From Pseudomonas sp. GOM7 (GTDB taxonomy: Bacteria > Pseudomonadota > Gammaproteobacteria > Pseudomonadales > Pseudomonadaceae): 64,000 bases of DNA. The position numbers and the translations under genes were made by a program. The stretch is from contig NZ_CP113519.1 in assembly GCF_026723825.1 (NCBI RefSeq), positions 1,426,001-1,490,000 of the forward strand, read 5' to 3'. The stretch's first letter is position 1; each line of letters opens with the position of its first letter. Of this stretch, positions 8,656-18,056 are shown in pieces. Under the pieces are notes generated by a model that made no database searches, was not told the origin of the DNA, and saw nothing but the letters and a program-made list of their open reading frames with translations.

Positions 8656-10005
8656 ATGAATTCACAGACCCCTGCCGCTGTCGGTACTCCGCTGATCACC
8701 GAGCTGCAAGTCGTACCGGTCGCCGGCCAGGACAGCATGCTGCTCAACCTGAGCGGTGCCCACGGCCCTTACTTCACTCGCAACATCCTCATTCTCAAGG
8801 ACAGCGCCGGCCACGTCGGTGTCGGCGAAGTCCCCGGCGGCGAGGGCATTCGCAAGACCCTCGAAGACGCCCGCTCGATCCTCGTCGGCCAGCCGGTCGG
8901 CAACTACAACGCATTGCTCAATCAGGTGCGCCGCGCCTTCGCTGATCGCGATTCCGGCGGCCGTGGTCTGCAGACCTTCGACCTGCGCATCACCATCCAT
9001 GCCGTCACCGCCCTGGAGTCGGCGTTGCTCGACCTGCTCGGCCAGCACCTCGGTGTGCCGGTCGCCGCGCTGCTTGGCGAAGGCCAGCAACGCGACGCGG
9101 TGGAGATGCTCGGCTATCTGTTCTTCATCGCCGACAAGGACAAGACCGATCTCGGCTACCGCGATGAGCGCGACGCCGACGACGCCTGGGAGCGCGTGCG
9201 CAACCAGACCGCGCTGACTCCCGAGGCCATCGTCCGTCAGGCCGAGGCCGCCCATGCCCGTTATGGCTTCAACGACTTCAAGCTCAAGGGCGGCGTGCTG
9301 CATGGCGAGGCCGAAGTCGAGGCGATCCGTGCCCTGGCCGCGCGCTTCCCGAATGCTCGTGTGACGCTCGACCCCAATGGTGGCTGGTCGCTGGATCAGG
9401 CCATTGCCCTGTGCCGTGACCTGCATGGCGTGCTGGCCTATGCCGAAGACCCCTGCGGCGCCGAGAACGGTTACTCAGGTCGCGAGGTGATGGCCGAGTT
9501 CCGCCGTGCCACCGGTCTGCCCACCGCGACCAACATGATCGCTACCGATTGGCGGCAGATGGGCCACACCATCTCCCTGCAATCGGTGGACATCCCGCTG
9601 GCCGACCCGCATTTCTGGACCATGGCCGGTTCCGTGCGGGTGGCGCAGATGTGCAACGACTGGGGCCTGACCTGGGGCTCGCACTCGAACAACCACTTCG
9701 ACATTTCCCTGGCCATGTTCACTCACGTCGCCGCCGCCGCGCCGGGGCGTGTGACCGCCATCGACACCCACTGGATCTGGCAGGACGGCCAGTACCTGAC
9801 GCGCAACCCGCTGCGCATTGAAGGTGGTCTGGTGCAGGTGCCGAAAACCCCAGGCTTGGGCGTCGAGCTGGACTGGGATGCGCTGGCCAAGGCGCACGAG
9901 CTGTACCGGGCCAAGGGCCTGGGCGCGCGCGACGACGCGGTGGCCATGCAGTACCTGATTCCGGGCTGGACCTTCAATAACAAGAAGCCCTGCCTGGTAC
10001 GCTGA
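8656..10005 (+). CDS. gudD: Glucarate dehydratase, paralogue 2
   Basis: A 449-residue glucarate dehydratase, close in length to E. coli GudD. ATG 8656 ([10 protein letters not shown]) is preferred over an in-frame TTG at 8581 that would lie in the hairpin region. Active-site residues are Lys209/Lys211 in FKLKGG, Asp239 and Asn241 in DPNG, Glu270, Asn293 in TNMIATD and His343 in GSHSNNHFD. As I recall the E. coli enzyme (Lys207, Asp235, Glu266, Asn289, His339), every position matches with a constant offset of 4. It sits between kdgD and the MFS permease, the classical arrangement, so this is probably the main housekeeping copy. It is clearly homologous to paralogue 1 at 5684 but diverged. Confidence 0.96.
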   Translation: MNSQTPAAVGTPLITELQVVPVAGQDSMLLNLSGAHGPYFTRNILILKDSAGHVGVGEVPGGEGIRKTLEDARSILVGQPVGNYNALLNQVRRAFADRDSGGRGLQTFDLRITIHAVTALESALLDLLGQHLGVPVAALLGEGQQRDAVEMLGYLFFIADKDKTDLGYRDERDADDAWERVRNQTALTPEAIVRQAEAAHARYGFNDFKLKGGVLHGEAEVEAIRALAARFPNARVTLDPNGGWSLDQAIALCRDLHGVLAYAEDPCGAENGYSGREVMAEFRRATGLPTATNMIATDWRQMGHTISLQSVDIPLADPHFWTMAGSVRVAQMCNDWGLTWGSHSNNHFDISLAMFTHVAAAAPGRVTAIDTHWIWQDGQYLTRNPLRIEGGLVQVPKTPGLGVELDWDALAKAHELYRAKGLGARDDAVAMQYLIPGWTFNNKKPCLVR

Positions 10006-10013
10006 GTCAGGTC

Positions 10014-10034
10014 GCCCGGCGCCGTGCGCCGGGC
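10014..10034 (+). terminator. Hairpin after gudD paralogue 2
   Basis: An 8-bp GC stem (gcccggcg/cgccgggc) with loop ccgtg, starting 9 bases after the stop and followed by ccttcgtt. It is a weak terminator or mRNA-stabilising stem inside the operon, which probably continues into the permease gene. Confidence 0.45.
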
Positions 10035-10061
10035 CCTTCGTTCCCCGCGCGAGTTCCCCTG

Positions 10062-11387
10062 ATGCCAGCCGCCAAACCCGGTCATGTGCGCTACAGCATC
10101 CTGCTGATGCTGTTTCTGGTCACCACCATCACCTTCGCCGATCGCTCCAGTCTGTCGGTCGCCGGTTCGGCGATGCAGGCCGGTTTGGGCATCGACGCGG
10201 TGACCCTCGGCTATATCTTCTCGGCGTTCGGCTGGGCCTACGTGATCGGGCAGATTCCCGGCGGTTGGCTGTTCGACCGTTTTGGCACCAAGCCGGTGTA
10301 TACCCTGGCGCTGTTTATCTGGTCGGCGTTGACCCTGCTGCAGGGCTTCGTCGGTTGGCTGCCGACCACCTGGGTGGTGACCTCGATGTTCCTGCTGCGG
10401 CTGCTGGTGGGCTTTGCCAGTGCGCCGTGCTTTCCCGGCAATGCGCGCATCATCGCCTCCTGGTTTCCCACCGCCGAGCGCGCCACCGCCACGGCCATCT
10501 CCAGCTCGGCGCAGTACGCCGCCACGGCATTGTTTGCGCCGTTGATGGGCTGGGTGGTGCAGGTGATGGGCTGGCAGTCGGTATTTATCGTGCTCGGCTG
10601 CCTGGGGCTGGTGTTGTCGTTCGTCTGGCTGCAGCAACTGCATGGGCCACGTGCGCACCCGCGGATCGAGGTGGCCGAGTTGCACTATCTCGATCAGGGC
10701 GGCGCGCTGATCGATCTGGAAGGGCAGCGCGGCAGCGCCGGCGGCTCGCAGTGGCGATACCTGGGCCTGCTGCTGCGCCAGCGCACGATGATCGGCATTT
10801 ACCTTGGCCAGTACTGCAACAACGCCATTACCTACTTCTTTCTCACCTGGTTTCCGGTCTACCTGGTGCAGGCGCGCGGTATGAGTATTCTCGGGGCCGG
10901 TTTTGCCGCCGCCTTGCCGGCCATCAGCGGTTGCGTCGGTGGTGTGCTCGGCGGGCTGCTGTCCGATGGCATGCTGCGCCGTGGCCACTCGCTGACCCTG
11001 GCGCGCAAGCTGCCGATGGTGCTCGGCCTGATGCTGTCGAGCGCCGTGTTGCTGTGCATTTTCGTCGAGAGCGACACGGCCGTGGTGGCGCTGATGGCCC
11101 TGGCTTTCTTCGGCAAGGGCCTCGGTTCGCTGGGCTGGACGCTGGTGGCCGACACCTCGCCACGGCAGATACTTGGCCTGTCCGGCGGGCTGTTCAACAC
11201 CTTTGGCAACCTGGCGGCGATCACCACCCCCATCGTCATCGGCTACCTGGTCAGTCATACCGGTTCTTTTGATGGGGCATTGGTCTATGTCGGCCTCAAT
11301 GCCCTGCTGGCGGTCGTCAGCTTCGGCCTGATCGTCGGCCGTATTCACAGGGTCGAGCTGGACGCCACGTCCGGCTCGGCATCCTGA
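10062..11387 (+). CDS. gudP: MFS transporter, probable D-glucarate/galactarate permease
   Basis: A 441-residue, 12-segment major facilitator of the anion:cation symporter family that includes GudP and GarP. The N-terminus has the family pattern [16 protein letters not shown], and the loop after TM2 has the MFS signature [14 protein letters not shown]. The long central loop (about residues 195-225, [12 protein letters not shown]) is typical of this group. It would import hexarates with protons across the inner membrane. It lies 56 bases after gudD and 22 before garD in the same direction, which supports the substrate. Phthalate or hydroxyphenylacetate permeases are the nearest alternatives but do not fit the context. 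Confidence 0.9.
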   Translation: MPAAKPGHVRYSILLMLFLVTTITFADRSSLSVAGSAMQAGLGIDAVTLGYIFSAFGWAYVIGQIPGGWLFDRFGTKPVYTLALFIWSALTLLQGFVGWLPTTWVVTSMFLLRLLVGFASAPCFPGNARIIASWFPTAERATATAISSSAQYAATALFAPLMGWVVQVMGWQSVFIVLGCLGLVLSFVWLQQLHGPRAHPRIEVAELHYLDQGGALIDLEGQRGSAGGSQWRYLGLLLRQRTMIGIYLGQYCNNAITYFFLTWFPVYLVQARGMSILGAGFAAALPAISGCVGGVLGGLLSDGMLRRGHSLTLARKLPMVLGLMLSSAVLLCIFVESDTAVVALMALAFFGKGLGSLGWTLVADTSPRQILGLSGGLFNTFGNLAAITTPIVIGYLVSHTGSFDGALVYVGLNALLAVVSFGLIVGRIHRVELDATSGSAS

Positions 11388-11409
11388 GCGCACAACAGGA
11401 GCACGCAGC

Positions 11410-12966
11410 ATGCAGTTGATTCCCCATCAGGATTCGCCCCGCTATATCCGCCTGCACCCAACCGACAACGTTGGTGTGGTGGTCAATGACCAGGGCGTTG
11501 CCGCAGGCGGTCAGTTCGACGATGGTCTGACGGCTATCGAAGGCATTCCACAGAGCCACAAGGTGGCGCTGGTGGATATCGCCGAAGGGCAAGAAGTAGT
11601 GCGCTATGGCGAGGTCATCGGCTATGCGCTCAAATCCATCGACGCCGGCAGCTGGGTCACCGAGCAGGTGCTGCGCATGCCCGAGCCGCCGGTTCTGGAC
11701 AACCTGCCCAAGGCGACCATCAAGACCGCACCCGGCGAGCCACTGGAGGGCTACAGCTTCGAGGGCTTCCGCAACCCGGACGGCAGCGTCGGCACCCGTA
11801 ACATCCTTGGCGTGACCACCACCGTGCAGTGCGTGGTCGGCGTGCTCGATCATGTGGTCGAGCGCGTGCGCAAGGAAGTCCTGCCCAGATACCCCAATGT
11901 CGATGATGTGGTGGCGCTGTCGCACAGCTACGGTTGCGGCGTGGCGATCAACGCACCGGACGCCGTGGTGCCGATCCGCACCTTGTACAACATCAGCCGC
12001 AACCCCAATCTGGGTGGCCAGGCACTGGTGATCAGCCTCGGCTGCGAGAAGCTGCAGGCCAACCAGTTGATGGATGGCGACGCACTTACCAATGGCATGG
12101 ATGAAGAGGACTGGCTGTTCCGCCTGCAGGACTCCGGCACTGGCTTCACCGGCATGGTCGAGCAGATCATGGGCATGATCGAGGAGCGCCTGAAGGTGCT
12201 CGATCTGCGTCGTCGCGAGACCGTGCCGGCGTCTGAGCTGGTGGTTGGTATGCAGTGCGGCGGTAGCGATGCCTTCTCCGGCATCACCGCCAACCCGGCC
12301 CTCGGTGTGGCCGCCGACCTGCTGGTGCGCGCTGGCGCCACCGTGATGTTCTCCGAGAACACCGAGGTGCGTGACGGCATTCACCTGCTCACGCCGCGTG
12401 CCGCCAGTGTCGAAGTGGCCGATGCGCTGATCCGCGAGATGGACTGGTACGACCGCTACCTGGCGCGCGGCATGGCTGACCGCAGTGCCAACACCACGCC
12501 GGGCAACAAGAAGGGCGGGCTGAACAACATCGTCGAGAAGGCCATGGGCTCCATCGCCAAGTCCGGCAACGGCACCATCGCCGGAGTGGTCGCGCCGGGC
12601 GAGCGCATCCGTGGCAAGGGCCTGTGGTTTTGCGCCACGCCGGCCAGCGACTTCATCTGCGGCACCCTGCAACTGGCGGCGGGCATGAACCTGCACATCT
12701 TCACCACCGGGCGTGGCACACCCTATGGCCTGGCCATGGTGCCGGTGATCAAGGTGGCCACGCGCAGTCAACTGGCCGAGCGCTGGCCGGATCTGATCGA
12801 CGTCGACGCCGGTCAGATCCTCTCCGGGCGCATGAGCCTGGAAGAAATGGGCTGGCATATCTTCCAGCTCTATCTGGACGTGGCCAGCGGTCGTAAGCAG
12901 ACCTGCGCCGAACGGCTGCGTCTGCATAACGATCTGGTGCTGTTCAACCCGGCGCCGGTGACCTGA
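11410..12966 (+). CDS. garD: Galactarate dehydratase
   Basis: A 518-residue UxaA/GarD-family iron-dependent dehydratase that turns galactarate (mucate) into 5-dehydro-4-deoxyglucarate, the KdgD substrate. The N-terminal SAF-like domain (about 1-100) is followed by a linker and the catalytic domain, which opens with [13 protein letters not shown]. Conserved pieces include [17 protein letters not shown] and [12 protein letters not shown], whose Cys and His residues form the metal site. The ATG has an aggag ribosome site 7-8 bases upstream. With garD the operon handles galactarate as well as glucarate. The next gene starts one base after the stop codon. Confidence 0.95.
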   Translation: MQLIPHQDSPRYIRLHPTDNVGVVVNDQGVAAGGQFDDGLTAIEGIPQSHKVALVDIAEGQEVVRYGEVIGYALKSIDAGSWVTEQVLRMPEPPVLDNLPKATIKTAPGEPLEGYSFEGFRNPDGSVGTRNILGVTTTVQCVVGVLDHVVERVRKEVLPRYPNVDDVVALSHSYGCGVAINAPDAVVPIRTLYNISRNPNLGGQALVISLGCEKLQANQLMDGDALTNGMDEEDWLFRLQDSGTGFTGMVEQIMGMIEERLKVLDLRRRETVPASELVVGMQCGGSDAFSGITANPALGVAADLLVRAGATVMFSENTEVRDGIHLLTPRAASVEVADALIREMDWYDRYLARGMADRSANTTPGNKKGGLNNIVEKAMGSIAKSGNGTIAGVVAPGERIRGKGLWFCATPASDFICGTLQLAAGMNLHIFTTGRGTPYGLAMVPVIKVATRSQLAERWPDLIDVDAGQILSGRMSLEEMGWHIFQLYLDVASGRKQTCAERLRLHNDLVLFNPAPVT

Positions 12967-12967
12967 G

Positions 12968-14386
12968 ATGAGTGGCCTGCCGGATGATCTGCTCCAGGCG
13001 CTGCGCGAGGCGGTCGGCGAGGCTGGCCTGATCACTGACGCCGAGCGCATGCAGAGCTACCTGAGCGACTGGCGCGGCGCCTACCGTGGCCAGGCGGCTG
13101 CCGTGCTGCGCCCGGCCTCGACCGAGGAGGTTGCCGCCGTGGTGCGCCTGTGTGTAAAGGCCGGCGTCGCCCTGGTGCCACAAGGCGGCAATACCGGCCT
13201 GTGTGGCGGCTCGATTCCGGACGACTCCGGAGCGCAGGTCGTGCTGTCGCTGACGCGCATGAAGCGCATCCGCACAGTGGACGTGGCCAACGCCACCATC
13301 ACCGTCGAGGCCGGGGTGATCCTGCAGCAACTGCAGGAGGCCGCCGCCGAAGTCGGCCGGCTGTTCCCGCTGTCGCTGGGCGCCGAGGGCAGTTGCACGG
13401 TCGGTGGCAACCTGGCGACCAATGCCGGCGGTACCGCGGTGCTGCGCTACGGCAATATGCGCGACCTGACCCTGGGTCTGGAAGTGGTGCTGCCCGATGG
13501 GCGCATCTGGGACGGCCTGCGCGGGTTGCGCAAGGACAATACCGGCTACGATCTCAAGCACCTGTTCATCGGCAGCGAGGGAACCCTGGGTATCATCACC
13601 GCCGCCGTGCTCAAGTTGTTCCCCGCCGTGCGCAGCCTGACCACCGCCTGGGTGGCGCTGCCCAGCCCGCAGGCAGCCGTCGAGTTGATCGGGCAGATGC
13701 GCGGGCTGTGTGGTGATCGCCTGACCGGCTTCGAGCTGATGTCGCGGCAAAGCGTCGAGTTCGTCCTGCGTCATGTCGCCGGTGTCAGCGACCCTTTTGC
13801 CGAAGCGCATCCCTGGTACGTGCTGATCGAACTGAGTGACACCCAGCCCAACGCGCTCTTGAACGAACTGCTCGAACAGGGCCTCGGCGCCGCCTTCGAG
13901 CAAGGCGTGGTGCTGGATGCCGTGGTTGCCGCCAGCGACGCCCAGGTGCGCGCGTTGTGGGCGCTGCGCGAGGGCATCTCGGAGGCGCAGAACCATGAAG
14001 GGCCGAGCCTCAAGCACGACATCAGCGTGCCGGTCAGCCGTATTCCCGACTTTATCGCGCGTACCGACCGGGCGCTGCAGCAGGCGTTTCCCGGTGTGCG
14101 CATCGTGGCCTACGGGCACGTCGGCGACGGCAACCTGCATTACAACATCAGCAAGCCAATCGGCGCCGAGGATGCCGCGTTCAAGGCGCAGGCCGAAGCG
14201 ATCATGCGGGTGATCTACGACTCGACCCTGGAAGATGCCGGTAGCATTAGCGCCGAACATGGTTTGGGCCAATCCAAGCGCATGGCTGCGCAGCACTACA
14301 AGGCGCCGCTGGAGCTGGAGTTGATGACCCGCATCAAGCAGGTGCTGGATCCGGCCGGGCTGATGAATCCGGGCAAATTATTGTGA
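12968..14386 (+). CDS. FAD-linked 2-hydroxyacid oxidase/dehydrogenase (GlcD/D2HGDH family)
   Basis: A 472-residue flavoprotein of the VAO/PCMH family. The FAD domain carries PQGGNTGLCGGS (about residues 67-78) and GGNLATNAGG near 150. The C-terminal FAD-oxidase domain has YGHVGDGNLHYN, whose histidines bind a metal, and it ends with LDPAGLMNPGKLL. It resembles D-2-hydroxyglutarate dehydrogenase and D-lactate dehydrogenase, which oxidise a D-2-hydroxyacid to a 2-oxoacid and pass electrons to the respiratory chain. Translation is coupled to garD (1-base gap). The link with aldarate breakdown is clear from position, but the substrate cannot be read from sequence. A hydroxyacid by-product or an alternative sugar acid is possible. 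Confidence 0.88.
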   Translation: MSGLPDDLLQALREAVGEAGLITDAERMQSYLSDWRGAYRGQAAAVLRPASTEEVAAVVRLCVKAGVALVPQGGNTGLCGGSIPDDSGAQVVLSLTRMKRIRTVDVANATITVEAGVILQQLQEAAAEVGRLFPLSLGAEGSCTVGGNLATNAGGTAVLRYGNMRDLTLGLEVVLPDGRIWDGLRGLRKDNTGYDLKHLFIGSEGTLGIITAAVLKLFPAVRSLTTAWVALPSPQAAVELIGQMRGLCGDRLTGFELMSRQSVEFVLRHVAGVSDPFAEAHPWYVLIELSDTQPNALLNELLEQGLGAAFEQGVVLDAVVAASDAQVRALWALREGISEAQNHEGPSLKHDISVPVSRIPDFIARTDRALQQAFPGVRIVAYGHVGDGNLHYNISKPIGAEDAAFKAQAEAIMRVIYDSTLEDAGSISAEHGLGQSKRMAAQHYKAPLELELMTRIKQVLDPAGLMNPGKLL

Positions 14387-14412
14387 GCCTTACAACTGAG
14401 ACAGGAGGCCCC

Positions 14413-15354
14413 ATGAGCAAACCCAAGGTGCTGCAGATCGGCCCGCTGAGCGAGCGTTTCAACCGCGAGCTGGCCGAGGAATACGAGGTCAGTGCACTGT
14501 GGCAGCAGGTCGAGCCGCTGGCGTTCCTGCGCGAGCAGGGCGAGCAGTTCATTTACATGGTGTCCTCGGCACGTTTCGGCTGCACGGCTGACCAGCTTGC
14601 GCTGCTGCCGAATCTGCGCGCCATCTGCAGTTTCGGCGTCGGCTACGACCCCTATCCGCTGGAGCTGCTGCGTGATCGCGGCATCGTCCTCAGCACCACG
14701 CCGGACGTGCTCAATGATTGCGTGGCGGACCTGGCCATGGGCCTGATGATCGACAGCGCTCGGCGTCTGTCCGAGGCTGATCGATTCGTGCGTAGTGGCG
14801 CCTGGAACAGCACCACGGGTTTCCCGCTGGCGCGTCGGGTCAGCGGCAAGCGCCTGGGTATCGTCGGCCTCGGCCGCATTGGCGAGGCGGTGGCCCTGCG
14901 CGCCTCGGGTTTCTCCATGCCGGTGCGTTACCACAATCGCCGTGCGGTCGAAGGCAGCCCTTACCAGCATGAGCCGGATCTGCTGGCGCTGGCGCGCTGG
15001 GCGGATTTCCTCGTGCTGACCTGCCCGGGCGGCAAGGCCACCCATCATCTGATCAACGGCGAGGTGCTCGAAGCGCTGGGGCCTGATGGTTTTCTGATCA
15101 ATGTGGCACGTGGCTCGGTGGTCGATGAGGCCGCACTGATCACGGCGTTGCAGCAGAAGGTGATCGCTGGCGCCGGGCTGGACGTTTTCGAGCGTGAACC
15201 CCAGGTGCCGACGGCGCTGCGCGAACTGGACAACGTGGTGCTGTTGCCGCACGTCGGCAGCGCCAGTGTCGAGACGCGCCAGCAGATGGCGGATCTGGTG
15301 CTGGACAACCTGCGCGCTTTCATCGCCACCGGCAAGCTGCTGACGCCGCTCTGA
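14413..15354 (+). CDS. D-isomer-specific 2-hydroxyacid dehydrogenase (GhrB/hydroxypyruvate reductase-like)
   Basis: A 313-residue NAD(P)-dependent dehydrogenase. ATG 14413 has a strong aggagg site at 14403-14408, so the longer in-frame start at 14383 is rejected. The Rossmann motif is GIVGLGRIGEAVA, followed by NRR, which suggests NADPH preference. Catalytic Arg lies in INVARGSVVDE, the Glu in the DVFEREP stretch and the His in LLPHVGSASVET. Relatives reduce glyoxylate or hydroxypyruvate, or 2-keto-gluconate. It is the last gene of the rightward aldarate operon, 26 bases after the FAD oxidase. The pair could interconvert an oxo- and a hydroxyacid, but no defined step is known to me. Confidence 0.88.
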   Translation: MSKPKVLQIGPLSERFNRELAEEYEVSALWQQVEPLAFLREQGEQFIYMVSSARFGCTADQLALLPNLRAICSFGVGYDPYPLELLRDRGIVLSTTPDVLNDCVADLAMGLMIDSARRLSEADRFVRSGAWNSTTGFPLARRVSGKRLGIVGLGRIGEAVALRASGFSMPVRYHNRRAVEGSPYQHEPDLLALARWADFLVLTCPGGKATHHLINGEVLEALGPDGFLINVARGSVVDEAALITALQQKVIAGAGLDVFEREPQVPTALRELDNVVLLPHVGSASVETRQQMADLVLDNLRAFIATGKLLTPL

Positions 15355-15555
15355 TCCCGCTCGCCAGCGAATACGCCGGGCGGTGCCTGCCGCCTGGCCT
15401 ATGGTTGCATCGCCACAAGCGCTGTAATCGTTTTCTACCTCACCTGCAGCATCCCCGGCGCACCACAAGTGCGCCGTTTTTTCTCCTATGCGCTGATGTC
15501 GCCGCCTCATGCCCTGTAAACTGTGGCGTTTTCCGCAGGCAAGGGGCCATCCACC

Positions 15556-16485
15556 GTGCAGTCGGTCATTTCCATTCAGCAATTGAACAAGGTCTATGCG
15601 TCCGGGCATCCGGCGCTGCAGGGCATCGACCTGGACATTCGCCAGGGCGAGATCTTCGCCTTGCTGGGCCCCAATGGCGCCGGCAAGACCACCCTCATCA
15701 GCATCATCTGCGGCATCGTCAATCCGGGCGAAGGCAAGGTGCTGGTCGGCGGCAAGGACATCGTCCACGACTACCGCGCGGCCCGCTCGCAGATTGGCCT
15801 GGTGCCGCAGGAGCTGGTCAGTGACGTGTTCGAGACGGTCTGGGCCACGGTCAAGTTCAGCCGCGGCCTGTTCGGCAAGAAGCCCGATACGGCTTATCTG
15901 GAGCAACTGCTCAAGGATCTGTCGCTGTGGGACAAGCGCAATGCCAAGATCATGGAGCTGTCCGGCGGCATGAAGCGCCGGGTGATGATCGCCAAGGCGC
16001 TCTCCCATGAGCCGCAGATTCTCTTTCTCGACGAACCCACCGCAGGCGTTGACGTCGAGCTGCGCCGCGATATGTGGAACATGGTGCGGCGCCTGCGCGA
16101 GCGGGGCGTAACCATCATCCTGACCACCCACTACATCGAAGAGGCCGAGGAAATGGCCGATCGCATCGGGGTGATCAGCAAGGGCCGCATCATCCTGGTA
16201 GAGGACAAGCAGGTGCTGATGCACAAGCTGGGCAAGAAGCAACTGACGCTGCAGTTGCAGCAGCCGCTGTCCTGCGTGCCGGCCGAGCTGGCGCACTATG
16301 GTCTGGAACTGGCCGATCAGGGCCATGCCCTGGTGTTCACCTTCGATGCCCAGCACGAGAACACCGGTATCGCCGAACTGCTGCGTGATCTGGCCCAGCA
16401 CGGCATCGACTTCAAGGACCTGCAGTCGAGCCAGAGTTCGCTGGAAGAGATTTTCGTATCCCTGCTCAAGGAGTCGCGCGCATGA
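15556..16485 (+). CDS. ABC-2 exporter ATP-binding subunit (YadG-like)
   Basis: A 309-residue ATPase. I prefer GTG 15556 ([14 protein letters not shown]) with aaggggcc upstream over GTG 15523, since family proteins begin at the strand before NKVY. It has Walker [10 protein letters not shown], signature LSGGMKRR, Walker [13 protein letters not shown] and switch H in [12 protein letters not shown]. The extra C-terminal domain of about 90 residues is normal for YadG/NodI-type subunits. It overlaps the permease gene by 4 bases (ATGA). Together they form a half-type exporter across the inner membrane; the substrate is unknown. Homologous pairs are common in pseudomonads as a conserved unit. Confidence 0.9.
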   Translation: MQSVISIQQLNKVYASGHPALQGIDLDIRQGEIFALLGPNGAGKTTLISIICGIVNPGEGKVLVGGKDIVHDYRAARSQIGLVPQELVSDVFETVWATVKFSRGLFGKKPDTAYLEQLLKDLSLWDKRNAKIMELSGGMKRRVMIAKALSHEPQILFLDEPTAGVDVELRRDMWNMVRRLRERGVTIILTTHYIEEAEEMADRIGVISKGRIILVEDKQVLMHKLGKKQLTLQLQQPLSCVPAELAHYGLELADQGHALVFTFDAQHENTGIAELLRDLAQHGIDFKDLQSSQSSLEEIFVSLLKESRA

Positions 16486-17243
16486 ACCTGTATGCCATCA
16501 AGGCCATCTACCTGTTCGAGCTGGCACGTACCTGGCGCACCCTGCTGCAGAGCATCGCCACCCCGGTGATCAGCACCTCGTTGTACTTCGTGGTGTTCGG
16601 CTCGGCCATCGGTTCGAGCATGACCCAGGTACAGGGCGTGAGCTACGGCGCCTTCATCATTCCCGGGCTGATCATGCTGGCGCTGCTGACCGAGAGCATT
16701 TCCAACGCCTCGTTCGGCATCTACATGCCCAAGTACTCGGGGAGCATCTACGAGATTCTTTCGGCGCCGGTGTCCTATCTGGAAATTTTGATCGGTTATG
16801 TCGGTGCGGCGGCGACCAAGTCGGTGATTCTCGGCATCATCATCCTGCTCACCGCAAGGCTATTCGTCGACTTCGAGATCCAGCATCCGCTGTGGATGGC
16901 GGCGTTCCTGGTGCTGACTGCGCTGACCTTCAGCCTGTTCGGCTTCATCATCGGCGTCTGGGCCGATGGCTGGGAGAAACTGCAGATCGTCCCGGCGTTG
17001 ATCGTCACGCCGCTGACCTTCCTCGGCGGGGCCTTCTATTCCATCAGCATGCTGCCGCCGGCCTGGCAGACGGTGACCCTGTTCAACCCGGTGGTGTACC
17101 TGATCAGCGCCTTCCGCTGGAGCTTCTACGGCGTGTCCGACGTCAACGTCGGCGTCAGCCTGGCGATGGTGCTGGGCTTTCTGGCGCTATGCATTCTGCT
17201 GGTGGGGTGGATCTTCAAGACCGGCTACCGGCTCAAGAGCTGA
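16482..17243 (+). CDS. ABC-2 exporter permease subunit (YadH-like)
   Basis: A 253-residue integral membrane protein with six predicted segments and the ABC-2 signature in the last third ([18 protein letters not shown], then [13 protein letters not shown]). It dimerises and pairs with the preceding ATPase, whose stop it overlaps. Orthologues of this pair are called YadGH; lipid or polysaccharide export has been proposed for relatives, but nothing in the sequence decides the substrate. A MITE-like repeat begins 28 bases after the stop. Confidence 0.9.
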   Translation: MNLYAIKAIYLFELARTWRTLLQSIATPVISTSLYFVVFGSAIGSSMTQVQGVSYGAFIIPGLIMLALLTESISNASFGIYMPKYSGSIYEILSAPVSYLEILIGYVGAAATKSVILGIIILLTARLFVDFEIQHPLWMAAFLVLTALTFSLFGFIIGVWADGWEKLQIVPALIVTPLTFLGGAFYSISMLPPAWQTVTLFNPVVYLISAFRWSFYGVSDVNVGVSLAMVLGFLALCILLVGWIFKTGYRLKS

Positions 17244-17271
17244 ACCTGGCAGGGATTTGTGGGAGGCGCTT

Positions 17272-17466
17272 TAGCAGGCTGTTGAAAAACTACCTGCGTT
17301 GCCATTGCTGCGTTAAAAACAGGCTCAAAATGCTCATTTACAACTCGTAAACTGCGCTTTTTCGCCTGTTTTTGCCTTGCACTGGCTGCCTCGGCTCGGG
17401 CTTCCTGCTTCGCTCTACCTCCTGCATCCATGCAGTCGTCGCCTACGTTTTTCAACGGCCTGTTAG
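17272..17466 (+). repeat. MITE-like element, copy 1 (195 bp)
   Basis: A non-coding element with imperfect terminal inverted repeats: GCAGGCTGTTGAAAAAC on the left and the complement of ACAGGCCGTTGAAAAAC on the right. Both ends abut TA dinucleotides (17272-17273 and 17464-17465), the duplication expected for Tc1/mariner/IS630-type transposition. A second copy in inverted orientation lies at 34891-35168. The two share about 85 bases at one end (containing gcaggaggtagagcgaagca) and about 60 at the other; the middle differs. It has no transposase and would need one in trans. Confidence 0.8.
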
Positions 17467-17523
17467 CGGCGACTGATTTTGAGTCGTCGTGGCTAAAGCC
17501 CCTCCCCACAGAAGCAGTTCTGT

Positions 17524-17916
17524 TCATTTCACCCGCAATTCGCACTCGAAGGTTTCAGCCGGTGGCACGTCTGTCTCCCAGGGGCGCTGGTAGGTCAGCA
17601 GCAGGCGGCCTTCGCCACGTTCCTGGGCGGTGAAACGCCAGGTGGAGATGCCGCCAGCACCGACCAGGCCGGGATCTTCGGGGTTGCTGTAGACCTCGGG
17701 GCCGAGGCTTTGCAGCACGCTCTCGGCGCCATCGCGCACCTCCCAGCGAAAGCCGGTGGTGGGGTTGCTGGGCAGACTGAGGATCAGCAGTTGACCCTTG
17801 TCCAGGGTCAGTGGACATTGCCGCTGCTGGCTCAACTCCAGTGTGCCGGACTGGTGGGCGCAAGCGCTGAGCAAGGCCAGGGCGGGCAGTGTGAGCAGGC
17901 GCAAGGTGGCGTGCAT
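17524..17916 (-). CDS. icp: Inhibitor of cysteine peptidase (chagasin family I42), lipoprotein
   Basis: A 130-residue protein. The signal peptide ends in lipobox LLSAC with Cys19, so it is probably an outer- or inner-membrane lipoprotein. The mature part is a chagasin-like immunoglobulin fold: the NPTTGF loop at residues 51-56 (SNPTTGFRW), which plugs papain-like active sites, then GAGGISTWRF and YQRPWE loops, all three contact loops of the family. It should inhibit C1 cysteine peptidases in the periplasm or outside. It lies beside the Lon-like asrA gene, the same neighbour pair as I recall in P. aeruginosa (PA0778-PA0779). A 140-base gap with short tandem repeats separates them. Confidence 0.88.
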   Translation of the reverse strand: MHATLRLLTLPALALLSACAHQSGTLELSQQRQCPLTLDKGQLLILSLPSNPTTGFRWEVRDGAESVLQSLGPEVYSNPEDPGLVGAGGISTWRFTAQERGEGRLLLTYQRPWETDVPPAETFECELRVK

Positions 17917-17962
17917 GTTGAACTCCAGTCAATAAAACCTGGCCCAGCATAGCCTTACCGGC

Positions 17963-17990
17963 AAGCCACAAGCCACAAGCCACAAGCCAC
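17963..17990. repeat. Heptamer tandem repeat AAGCCAC x4
   Basis: Four perfect copies of AAGCCAC in the icp-asrA gap, followed by decayed units (aagttgc, aagcgac, aagccga) and, near the asrA stop, gaagcttgccgcttgcggc. This 7-bp family is common between Pseudomonas genes and may vary in copy number by slippage. Confidence 0.85.
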
Positions 17991-18056
17991 AAGTTGCAAG
18001 CGACAAGCCGAAGCGGCCGCCGCTCCTTCTTGCGGCTTGAAGCTTGCCGCTTGCGG

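Noticed and set aside
9723..13050. Long minus-strand open frames overlapping the MFS permease and garD
   Set aside because: They lie opposite well supported genes, have His/Gln/Arg-rich composition, and no motifs or ribosome sites.
14296..16401. A 701-residue minus-strand frame opposite the dehydrogenase and ABC ATPase
   Set aside because: It spans two real genes and has no recognisable domain.
17963..17990. CRISPR-like array
   Set aside because: Units are 7 bp with no spacers; it is a simple tandem repeat.
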